A DNA stretch of 64,000 nt, taken from Calliphora vicina. Taxonomy: Eukaryota; Arthropoda; Insecta; Diptera; Calliphoridae. A program made the position numbers and the translations under genes. Below, piece after piece: positions 10,683 to 20,740 of the stretch. Under the pieces are notes generated by a model, which was not told the DNA's origin, ran no database searches, and saw only the letters and a list, made by a program, of their open reading frames with translations. Location: the NCBI RefSeq assembly GCF_958450345.1, contig NC_088782.1:89384647-89448646 (forward strand). Direction: 5' to 3'. How positions within the stretch are numbered: the stretch's first letter is position 1; every line of letters begins with the position of its first letter.

Positions 10683-10939
10683 CCCTGGTATATAAATTCG
10701 CATTGCTGAAGATTGACAAAAAAAACACATACATACATACCCTGCGGTTCATTGCACTAGTTCCGCTACGTCGAATTCGTTGGCCACTAAGAACTACTAC
10801 TAGTGAATTTTCAACCCACTCGCAATGTTATTGACTGGTGAATTTAACACGGGGATGTCATTGCAAGTGGCCGATTGGCACACTCTGCATAACACTTCAC
10901 TATTAAATTCAATAGTGAAAATACTCCAGCATTTGAGAA

Positions 10940-11012
10940 AAAAAAAAAAAAATTTCTGAGAGCGGGGTTGAACACATAACCTCTCGTTTTCTAGTCAAAT
11001 GCTCTAACCCAG
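10940..11012 (-). repeat. tRNA-derived SINE fragment
   Basis: On the minus strand this reads GTTAGAGCATTTGACTAGAA followed by AACGAGAGGTTATGTGTTCA and a CCCCGCTCTCAG stretch. That is the D-arm to T-arm part of a tRNA-like unit with a degenerate B box (GGTT..GTTCAA) and a trailing T run (A run on plus). The same unit is seen in the other orientation at 27045-27096. The cloverleaf is too degraded to be a functional tRNA. Confidence 0.6.
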
Positions 11013-11037
11013 TGATGTTCACGCCATACAACAATTG

Positions 11038-11331
11038 CAAGGCGAATTCATACAAGGTGGTGTCAGTTCTACAAAAACAACGATTGGTCTTAACAAATGT
11101 CAAAGAAACAAATTGAAAAATTAAACAAATAAGTATTTAAACTTAATATAGTGTAGATAATTCAATAGTGAGGGCTTTACTTATTTATGTAAACAATAAA
11201 TATTTTGTTAATAAGCTTAGAATATGTAGATATTTAAACATAAAAACAAGCTTTGACAGTTGTTAGAACCAAAAAGCGAAAAAAAAATTATCAGCTGTTT
11301 GACTGACTCCACCTTGTATAAATTCGCCTTG
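11038..11331. mobile_element. hAT-type MITE, 294 bp
   Basis: The ends CAAGGCGAATTCATACAAGG and CCTTGTATAAATTCGCCTTG form about 30-bp imperfect inverted repeats, with an exact 8-bp duplication AACAATTG at 11030-11037 and 11332-11339. It is the same end family as the 100-bp MITE at 932-1031. Non-coding. Confidence 0.9.
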
Positions 11332-11347
11332 AACAATTGTTTGAAAA

Positions 11348-12215
11348 ATCTACACACATTTGTTATTCTCTTTTAAAGACTTTTGTTCATTCATCGCTGA
11401 GCATGCGAAGAAAACACATGTGGCGGACTATCGTCATTTTTTTCAGAAATTTGTTAAGCATTGTTGTTGGTTGTTTTTGTTCGAAGCATAGCAAACACAC
11501 GCATTTCAATTACAATTGAACACAATAAAACAAAGTCAAAAATAAATACAACATTTAAGGGAATTTCGGACTTACAATGTATATTTTTCATTTCCTTGAA
11601 AGTTAAATTACATTAATTTAATAAATTGGTTTTATTTGACAAAAATTCTAAATCTAAACTTTCTTCATTTTGTTATTATTTTAAGTGTTCGACATTATGT
11701 TTGCTGGGTAGCTCTCTCACCAATTCATCTTCATTTTTATTTTTGAACATCACTGCTCTAACCACAGAACTCTTATTTGTACTGCTCTTTAATTGTTATT
11801 AAGAATAACATGTGAGTCTACTCTCTATTTTTGCATTTTCTACATCAGTGATGTTCAAAAATAAAAATGAAGATGTATTGGTGAGAAGGCTACCCAGCAA
11901 ACATAATGTCAAACACTTAAAATAAGAACAAAATAAAGAATGTTTAGATTTAGAATTTTTGCCAGATATAAACAATTTATTAAATGAATGTAATTTAAAT
12001 TTTAAGGATATAAAAGAATATACATTATACGGCCGAAATTCTCTCAATTTTTTTATTTATTTCTGACTTTGTTGTTTTGTGTTCAATTGTAATTGAAACG
12101 CGTGTGTTTGCTATGCTTCGTCCAAAAACCAACCAACAACAATGCTTAATGATTTTCTTAAAAAAATGAGACATTTGTTATGCTCTTTAAAGAGAATAAT
12201 AATATGTGTGTTGTT
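11348..12215. repeat. Long inverted repeat, arms about 400 bp, loop about 90 bp
   Basis: The left arm (about 11348-11757) is mirrored by about 11844-12215 with scattered mismatches and small indels. Matching pairs include TTCAATTACAATTGAACACA with its reverse complement near 12085, and ACCCAGCAAACATAATGTC in the right arm. The loop (11758-11843) holds the 5' part of the tRNA-like SINE (AAGAGCAGTACAAATAAGAG on the minus strand). Short frames in the arms are not conserved between arms and are not called as genes. Confidence 0.75.
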
Positions 12216-13037
12216 ACTCAGCGCGAAAGCACAATGAAATGAACATCATTGTTCTACATCAGCGAAATGCAATGAGCTCTCAAATGAGCTCTCTTGTTTT
12301 TATTTTCACATGTACGATAGCACACACATTGTATAAAAACAGTCAGTCTCGCATGAGCATTGATAGAAGCAGGTTGTGTTACGCTTTTATGCTTGTTTAT
12401 TTCATTATTTCAGCTATTTCTTTTTGTTTTTGCCAGAGAATAATTCTCAACTCATACAACTACAATATCTAAAAACTGTAGTGGTGTGAGTTTGCATTTC
12501 GCTGTTCTACATCATCACTGAGATGAAGTGGTATACTTTAGAAGATTTTATTTTTCATGAATTTATTTTCAAAAACTAAAGACAAATATCTGACTATTGT
12601 TTATTACTGAATATGCTGGTGAAATGTAGTGCAAATGATAACCATTTAACTACCACTTTAGCAGCCACATCGAACTAGTTAGTTGTACAAGTAGTAATAT
12701 AGCTAGTGCAAGGTTTCCAATTGGCACTTTTCAAACTACATACATTAGAGTTGTGTAGCTCATGAATGACCTAGTTCAATTGAGCTATTCACTCAACTGA
12801 GCGAAGTGAATCATTCATCATACTGAGCGTTTTCAGATCAGCACTGAGCGTTTTCAACTGAGCGGTTTTGTTTTATGCTCATGTTTCTTTCAGTACTCAT
12901 GAAAGAGCTGCACAAGCACATTCATTTGTCATCTTCGATGTTTCACATGTTTCACTTTACTCGTCAATTCTGTAACATTCTTTCGCTCACTGGCATTGAA
13001 AAGTGAGTGAGTATTGTGTCCTACAAAAATAAAACGA
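12216..13037. other. Gene-free sequence with GAGCTGAGCGAAG-type repeats
   Basis: No coding sequence was recognised. About 12745-12870 contains degenerate repeats of ACTGAGCG/AGTTCATT that reappear at 14945-15030, directly before the Jockey-like insertion. They therefore belong to an interspersed repeat that the retrotransposon later hit. Confidence 0.45.
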
Positions 13038-13929
13038 CATAGCGGGAAAAAATGATAGGACTTCATGTAGGCCTTCTAAAAGGCATACTTACACATTCTA
13101 AAAGATCCGATACTCATTCCACACTGCCTGCTCTTAGAAGGTGTTCAAGAAGACCTATGAATCCCCTACTAATGACAAGTGGTTAAATAAAAATAGACCT
13201 ATGAATCCCCTACTAATGACAAGTGGTTAAATAAAAATAGTCTACATCAAAAAATAAAATACTCTGCATCTCTTTGATTAACTCTCTTTACAAAATTTAC
13301 AACAATAAATTGCTTGATGTGACTTCTTATTTATTTTTGTTGTTTTTTAAGTATGTAATCAGAAATTATCATGTTTCAAAAAATTAAACAAACAACTTCA
13401 TTTTAATTCTTATTTTTATTTTAGATCTTCTAATAAGACTTTAAATAGGTCTTCCATTGTAGACGTTCTATAAAACTTGAAAATGCACGACTATTCACAG
13501 GCTATCCTTTGATGCCTTATTCTAATGCTTTTTTTCTCTTTATTAGGCCTTCTCATGTAGCCCTTCTATAAGACTTTGCAGGCTTTGCAGTAGTCCTTCC
13601 TTTCTATGCATTCCATATGGCATTCCTCTACATGCCTTTCATTATATCAGTAATAACACGTTTTTTTACAGGCATAAGACCATATAGCAGCCCTGCGAAT
13701 AGCCCTTCCAAAGTAGACCTTCTAATACCTCTTCCCAATTAGACCTTCTAGAAGCCCTTGCAAAGTTGGCCTTCTCCCAGCCCTCTAACAGCAGCGAGTG
13801 TGCAAGGCCTTGGCTCGCAATGACACGCCGTGTAAAATTGAAATGATTTTGCAATGCGGCTAGAAGTCCTTGTGTCTGCAAAAGAAGGCCTTTAGGAAGG
13901 CTTCTTTACTGAATCTTTTTCCCGCTGGG
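13038..13929. mobile_element. CCCAGCGG-ended element with CCTTCTA repeats
   Basis: AGCGGGAAAAA at 13041 is mirrored by TTTTTCCCGCTGGG ending at 13929 (the left end has CAT in place of CCC). The interior holds more than a dozen degenerate AG(A/C)CCTTCTA or TAGGCCTTCT motifs on both strands. The ends resemble those of the element at 26306-27006. A minus-strand frame at 13666-13881 reads through these repeats and is not called a gene. Confidence 0.55.
13151..13238 (+). repeat. 44-bp perfect tandem duplication
   Basis: AGACCTATGAATCCCCTACT and the following 24 bases occur twice in direct succession (13151-13194 and 13195-13238) without mismatch, inside the 13038-13929 element. Confidence 0.95.
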
Positions 13930-15022
13930 TAGGTTTGTTATGTATGTATATGATCGTATGCTGCCGCGTATATATTTTTGCTTTGATATGATACAACGTT
14001 TGTATGAACTGTTTCAAGAATTATTAGAGTTATTCAAATTGTTTTTGTTTTCATGAATTTTTATATGTGTGCTATTGAATGAGTGTGAATTTATTTATGG
14101 TATGGTGATGCAGAATGAAATAAAGAAAGAGTATTGCAACAGTTTGTAAGTACATATATTTCATAAAATAATAATGAAATAGGGAAATACATAATTGTTA
14201 TTGTTAAAATAATAATTGTAATTGGAAGTATGTAATTAGTAAAAAAAAATACTATTTCAAAAATACATTAGTGGGATTATATCTACCAAAAACATAATTA
14301 AAAAAATACAAAGTACTGATATTCTTAATTAAATTTATATATTGTTATATCATAAAATAATTAAGTTAATGTTGATAATATTTTTATACAAATTGTATCA
14401 CAAAACTATTTTTCTTTCGTATTTTTAGTACAAATTTTGTTGATATATAAATTGTAAAAGTCAGGTAAAAAATATATTTTGCCAATTGATAACTAACATT
14501 ATGTAAATGGGAAAACCCCCAAAAAATTGCAACAATATTAATTTTGGTTTAGTTATTGTCACATTTTTATTTCGGATCACAATTGTCAGATCATCAAAAT
14601 ATTTTTCCTTTTTCAAATTCCAGTTAATATCTTGAGTTTTTTGGTAATTTTATTATTTTGTGGTAAAAGAATATCTTATAGTTAGTGAATGTTCTACTTA
14701 ACAAATATTGTCTAAACATTTGGTTAGCATCGGAAATTAGAAATAATAAAAAATTAACTCTTTTTTTTCCGCAAAAATATTAGTTTAAATAAAATACAAT
14801 TTGATTTTTTAAAATTTTAATCAATTATTTCACGCATAAATCTCTAATTGTCAAAAGACTGTGTGTTTTTACAACTAAAAATAGAAATAATTGATTTAAT
14901 TCATTACAAGCAATTCTCAAAATGAAATGGTCATTATACAACATACTGAGCTAATGAGCTAAAAGAGCGACCTAGTTCATTTCAGTGAGCTGAGCTGAAA
15001 AGAGCGGTCACTTCACTGAGCT
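13930..15022. other. AT-rich gene-free spacer
   Basis: No frame, splice pattern or repeat homology could be supported over most of this stretch. The last 80 bases contain the GAGCTAATGAGCTAAAAGAG-type repeat that also occurs near 12760. It ends in the left target duplication of the Jockey-like element (15023-15037). Confidence 0.5.
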
Positions 15023-15220
15023 AATAAACCCATCTCTGAGTTCGATCTTGACTGTCATAAGAGACGGATGTATAACGGAGATCTGCATTTTTTCATATTT
15101 TTATTGTGTACTTATTTTTTTTCTTTTACGCATTTGTTACTTGCGTAATTTTTAAGTAAAGTTATTGTTTTTTTTTTTTGTAAATTAAGAGAAATAGACT
15201 CTTACTAGTATAAAAGAAGA

Positions 15221-16477
15221 ATGAGTGAGCTAAGGGCTCAAAACTCAGAAAAAAATAATAAACTTAACTCATCACAAAATAACAATGTAATAAACGAAAG
15301 AAAAAGTGAAATGCAAAACAACATGTCTAGTAAACAATCAAAAAACAACTATTTCGCTATTCTTGATAACGACATTCAATGCAATCAAGAATACTTAAAG
15401 AAATTCGAAAGTCATGTACAACAACATGAAAAAGCAACAACGTCACAAAATCCTATACCAAGTGTAGAGAGTGATAAAACTAATGAAACATCAATAAAAA
15501 GAAATCAAAACAAAAACAAAAAATTACCACCACTAAATATATTTAACGTAGACCCTAATGAACTTATCGATTTCATCAAAAAGGGTTTACAAATTTCCGA
15601 ATTTAAAATAAAGGAATTCAACAACCAAAAAACATCATTGTTTGTATCTTCTATAGAAGATTATATCAGAGTAAAGGCTTATTTAGAGAAAACTCAAACT
15701 AAATTTTTCACATTTACTCCTAAAATGTTAAAAACAAAAACATATATTTTAAAAGGTCTTGGTGCCAATATCGATACAAATGATATATTTGATGAACTTT
15801 GTAAATTTAACAATACAAATTTAAAAGTTCTAAAAGTTAGCCAATTTAAAACTAAAAAATCAATTAGTAACGGACATGACCTTCCAATATATCTAGTTCA
15901 AGTAACTAATGAAAGCAAAATCAATGACCTCAAGGCAATTAAAGGTCTGTTTCATAGATGTGTACGCTGGGAACCCCTTAAGAAAACCAACATTCCCCAA
16001 TGCAGAAAATGTCAAAGCTTCTTCCATAGCGCATCAAATTGTTTTTTGCAACCTAGGTGCGTCAAATGCGACGGAAACCATGAAATTGGTAAATGTGCTC
16101 AACAAAATGTTCCTGAAAATGAAAGAGAGAAACTAGTTTGCGTGTTATGTAAAAAATACGGCCATCCCGCATCTTATAGAGGTTGCGAGAAGTACAAGGA
16201 GTTACAACAGAGGCTACGTGCAAAAAAACAATCTTTATCGGAAACTAAAAACACAAATAAAACCTTTAATACCAACGCTAATATGAGTTTTGCTCATGTT
16301 TTAAAAGTTAACAATGAACAAACTACAAACAATAATAATACTAATCCTATTCAACAAATTCTTCAAGAACTAAATAATTCTATGCAAAATTTATCTGTTC
16401 AAATTTTAAATTTAAATAAACAATTACAGATACAAACGTCTAGAATAGACACTATTTTTTCTATGTTAGAACAATAA
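15221..16477 (+). CDS. ORF1 (gag-like nucleic-acid-binding protein) of the Jockey-like element
   Basis: The 418-residue uninterrupted frame starts at the first ATG after the 5' UTR. The N-terminal 100 residues are low-complexity, rich in N, K and Q. The C-terminal half has three zinc knuckles typical of Jockey-clade ORF1: CRKCQSFFHSASNC (about residue 261), CVKCDGNHEIGKC (about 281) and CVLCKKYGHPASYRGC (about 309). The GHPA..GC form is characteristic of insect Jockey-group gag. The protein is expected to coat the element RNA and form ribonucleoprotein particles (family knowledge). After the knuckles comes an N/T/Q-rich stretch and a leucine-rich, probably coiled-coil tail. The stop at 16475 lies 9 nt before the ORF2 ATG, a spacing compatible with reinitiation. 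This ORF is intact although ORF2 is not. Confidence 0.88.
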   Translation: MSELRAQNSEKNNKLNSSQNNNVINERKSEMQNNMSSKQSKNNYFAILDNDIQCNQEYLKKFESHVQQHEKATTSQNPIPSVESDKTNETSIKRNQNKNKKLPPLNIFNVDPNELIDFIKKGLQISEFKIKEFNNQKTSLFVSSIEDYIRVKAYLEKTQTKFFTFTPKMLKTKTYILKGLGANIDTNDIFDELCKFNNTNLKVLKVSQFKTKKSISNGHDLPIYLVQVTNESKINDLKAIKGLFHRCVRWEPLKKTNIPQCRKCQSFFHSASNCFLQPRCVKCDGNHEIGKCAQQNVPENEREKLVCVLCKKYGHPASYRGCEKYKELQQRLRAKKQSLSETKNTNKTFNTNANMSFAHVLKVNNEQTTNNNNTNPIQQILQELNNSMQNLSVQILNLNKQLQIQTSRIDTIFSMLEQ

Positions 16478-16486
16478 GTTAGCAAA

Positions 16487-19400
16487 ATGGAGGAAACAAT
16501 TGTAAAAAACCTCAATATAATCCAAATAAATGTAAATTCCTTAATCAATTTAAGTAGAAGATATGAATTGTGTAATTTTATTAACATACATAAGCCAGAT
16601 ATAGTTTTGTTAAATGAAACTAAACTAAATAGCAAACATAAAATATTTCTTAAAGACTACCAATTACTACGAAAAGATAGATTGAACTCCTCAAGAGGTG
16701 GAGGAACAGCGATATTAATAAAAAATGGAATTAAATATAATAGATTCACTAATAACACTGTGAACTCCTTTAAAACTCTGGAGACATGCATTATTAAAAT
16801 ACCCCTTTTATCAAATAAAATGCTCTTTATAGTTTCTGTTTATTACCCATCAGGCAACAACAACACTGATTTCAAAAAAGAATTACATAAACTTTTCCAA
16901 TCTCTCAATTTACAAAATCCTAACAATTTTTACATAATTTCTGGTGATCTAAATTCCAAACACTCTGACTGGGGAAATTCTTCAAACAACACAAAAGGAA
17001 ATATTCTCAAAGATTGGTTACAATATAACGAGCTTACTTTTAGATGCAGTTTATATGCTTCCATTTCTCCGTCATATCCTCGATGTGAGTCATACATAGA
17101 TATATGTTTAGCAGACTCTCGGTTGGCTATACATAGAGAAAATCATACGTTAAACTGCCTTCGAACATTAGATTATGATAGTGATCATAACGCCATAGAA
17201 ATTTTACTTTTAAACGACAAAATTGATAGCCCTTTAACCTTTTTCAAAGAATATCCAAATGCTAAATATAATTTCAAGAAAACAAATTGGATTAAATTTC
17301 GAAACAACATTAAAACTAATCTCATAAACCAAGAACCTATACCAAATAACCAAAACCTTTCTAATTCCGAAATTGATTTTCATTTGTGCAAACTAAATGA
17401 AGTTATATTAAACGCTACAGAAAAAACTGTCCCTAAAGTCATTTGTTCAGATTATTTAAACAAATTCGATAATCCTCTCATAAGAAAGCTACAAAATGAA
17501 AAAAGTAAAATTCTTCACATAAAAAACATAATAGGTTACAAATTTTACTATCTCCTACGGAAATAAATTTTCTTAAAAACAAATTGAAATTAATTAAAAA
17601 AACTTATAAACGATAATATCATATTGTCTGTAAATAACTATTTTAAGGATAAACTTGAAAAAATAGATAGGAAAAATAATGCTTGTATATTTAACGAAGC
17701 TAAAAAACAATTTAAAACAAACAATTGTTTAGATATAAATTTCTTGAAGATCAGCCAAAATGATGAAATTTTACTTAAGAATGCAGATATTAAACCTGAA
17801 GAAATTGAAAAAGAAAACGACAACTTTATTGTAAGAGATAAATGTCAGGTATTAAACTTAATCGGTTCTTATCTTGAATCTATTCATTCTTATAAAGAAA
17901 TAGACCATAACAACAATTTTCAGGTTGAAGTTAATGATTGTTTTATCACATTTTTAGGGAATAAAAATGAATTTGAGAACAGCCAATCATCAATTATTCA
18001 ATCCAATTCAGATAAGAAGGCAAATAATTTGAATGAATTACACGCAGATGGTATCTTTATAACAAATGAAATAATTTTCTATATTTTCAAAAATTTAAAA
18101 AATAAATTATCATCAGGTATTGATGGCATACCTAATATTACTTTGAGAAACTTGCCTGATGAAATAATTTTACAATATTGCACTTTATTCAATAATATCA
18201 TTAATAACTCCTATTTTCCTACAGCTTGGAAAACAGCAAAAGTTATTATTTTACCAAAGAAATATAAGGACATTAGCGATCCGAAAAACATGCGTGCAAT
18301 AAGTTTACTACCAAATATTAGTAAAGTTTTTGAAATATGTGTAAATAATCTCATTATGAGCCAATGTAGAAAAGAAAATTTAAATAACGATAGACAATTT
18401 GGATTTAAATACAAACATTCCACAGGGAATGCAATTAATCTGCTTGTATCAAATGTCAACTGGAATTTAAACAGATATTTATGCACAGGGGCGTGTCTTG
18501 TTGATTTTGAAAAAGCGTTTGATAATATTTGGATACCAGGTCTGGTTTACAAATTATTAAAATATAAGTTTCCCTTATACTTAGTTATTCTTATACATAA
18601 TATGTTAACTAATAAATCATTTAGAGTATATAATAAAAACAATACAAGTTCAAAATCCTTTACTATAGTCAATGGTCTTCAACAAGGTACTGTTAATTCT
18701 CCAATTTTATTCAATTTGTACATATATGATCTTCTCCATAAGTTTGACAATATCATTAGTTTTGCCGATGATATTGTTATATATCATGGTGACAACAAAA
18801 TTCAAAAAATTAATAACAAATTACAACATTATTTTAATATTATAGAGAAATACGCAAAAAATTGTCATATGCAAATTAACATTAATAAATGCGAAACTAT
18901 CCTTTTTCGTCCTCCAGTAGGAAAATGTAATAGGGACATTAGAAATAATTGGAAAAGCTTTGGTATAAAATCAGAAAATAATATCAAAATTCCAAATAAG
19001 CAGATGGTGAAATATTTAGGAATTAATTTAGACAAATTTTTGTACTTTAATGAGCATATTAAATTACAATTAATAAAATCCCGAAATGCTTTTTTTACTT
19101 ATAAAAAATTATTTTTTTCAAAACATATTAAAGCAGATGTCAAGATTCTCTTATACCAAGCCTTAATACGACCCATCTTAACATACGGTTGTCCAATATG
19201 GTTCAATATTTCCCCATCCTATATGGAAAAAATGAGAATTTTCGAAAGAAAATGTTTAAGATCTTGTACTTCACTTTACAGATCACCAAAAAGCAATTTC
19301 TTAAAATATAATTCAAATCAGAAACTCTACAATATATCAAAATTGAGCAGAATTGATAACTTTATTATACACCTAATAAGAAATCATATTAAAAAATCCT

Positions 19401-19705
19401 TTGAGTATCATGAAAATAACCTAATATATGCACCATTCTATACCAGCAATGAATATATAGCTACTACTTTGCGAAACGGTTATGTCCCACCAGAGGCTTT
19501 CATCTATCTCGATAGTAAAGGTTATATACAAAATGAAATTGGCGTTCCAATATTTTATCACATATATAGGAGAGCCAATATTAAAGCTATTCACAGCAAT
19601 CAAATTAATGATGTTAATTCACGATTTGACAAAAGTATTTTCTACGGAGATAAAAACTTAATTCCAAATTTAAATATTAAAAAATATTGGTGGCTTAATA
19701 ATTAA
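16487..19705 (+). pseudogene. ORF2 (APE endonuclease-reverse transcriptase) of the Jockey-like element, two compensating frameshifts
   Basis: The first segment (16487-17566) is an APE-type endonuclease: NIIQINVNSL, then LNETKL, then SRGGGTAILIKN, ISGDLNSKHSDWGN and DYDSDHNAIEI, which supply the usual N, E, D, N and H active-site positions. The second segment (17624-19705) is the reverse transcriptase: SSGIDGIPN, LVDFEKAFDNIW, GLQQGTVNSP and the FADD box at 18761-18772, then a C-terminal region ending YWWLNN. Both segments are in the same frame, but between 17550 and 17620 the coding signal runs in another frame (SPTEINFLKNKL) and the main frame has several stops. Two small compensating indels are therefore inferred. 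All visible catalytic motifs are retained, so the lesions look recent. Confidence 0.85.
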
Positions 19706-20014
19706 GTTACACTTTTCTCTTTTACTTATTGACTATTAATAACCTTACAATTATAATTTGGTGAAGATTTTGAAAAAACTTTTGCTTCACATTATATAAT
19801 AATTATTTAAACCTAACAATACTTATAAGTAAAATATTATACAAAACTATTTAAAAAATATTGTAAATATGTAAATATTAAACGCATTTGAGTGCCAGAT
19901 TTTGGGACTATATTTGCCAAAAATTTATTTTATTAACTGTTTGTTTATTTGCAGTTTAAGTTAATAATTTTTTTTTGATAAATAAACGAAAAAAAAAAAA
20001 ATAAACCCATCTCT

Positions 20015-20470
20015 AACATACATACATACAAATAAAGCTTTGTTTGTTATTATACATATATTTGCATGACGTCATTGAAAACAATAACAAATTACATTGT
20101 GTTTTGGTTTTTTGCTTATATCTCAGCCCAGGTCCAACTTACTATGGTCTTATATACGTCGATGCAAAGGTCTTTGAAATATCTAATATCTAGATATGCA
20201 TATTGTCTATATTAATGACTTAGTAATCCAGATATAGGTCAAAAATAGGTAAAAAATCGAGGTTGTCCTGGTTTTTTCCTTATATCTTAGTCATTTGTTG
20301 ACCGATTTTCTCGATTTTAAATAGCAACCGAGGACATGGCTATATCGATTCCGCTATCTATAGCGATCCAGAATATATATACTTTATGGGGTCGCAAATG
20401 AAAAATGTGGAAATTACAAACGGAATGACAAACTTATATATACCCTTGCCACTCATGGTGAAGGGTATAA
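20015..20470 (+). repeat. Interspersed repeat ending in an AAGGGTATA hairpin
   Basis: It has the character of a widespread fly repeat: AGGTCCAACTTACTATGGTC, ATGGGGTCGCAAATGAAAAA, and a terminal inverted pair TATACCCTT...AAGGGTATA at about 20437-20468. The first part is found in reverse at 25713-25800, so at least two copies flank the 20.5-25.7 kb complex. No coding sequence was seen. Confidence 0.6.
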
Positions 20471-20740
20471 TAATTTAAAATGATAAATCATATAAAAACT
20501 CAAAACGCAACTGACAAAACAAAAGCACCCTCTTATAAGATGTTTAAAAATTTGACTCGGTACTGCATATTTGCAGTGTGAGTTATCGGGAATCACAACG
20601 AATGGACTTAAAAATTCCAAAAGATAAAAACAAAGGAAGACGTAGTGTGCAAAATTTAAGTTTTATACAGTTTATTGTGAAAAAAAAAACAATGAAAAGG
20701 AACAAGTACTCCAGTGAATTTAAAATTAAAGTTATTGAAG

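Larger units (their letters stand above)
15038..19999 (+). mobile_element. Jockey-like non-LTR retrotransposon, near full length
   Basis: An exact 15-bp target duplication AATAAACCCATCTCT lies at 15023-15037 and 20000-20014, with a poly(A) tract directly before the right copy. Between them are a 5' UTR of about 180 bp, ORF1 with three gag-like knuckles, an ORF2 with APE endonuclease and reverse transcriptase, and a 3' UTR of about 290 bp. Intact target duplications and both ORFs mark a full-length, fairly recent insertion. ORF2 carries frame lesions, so this copy is probably dead. Confidence 0.92.
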
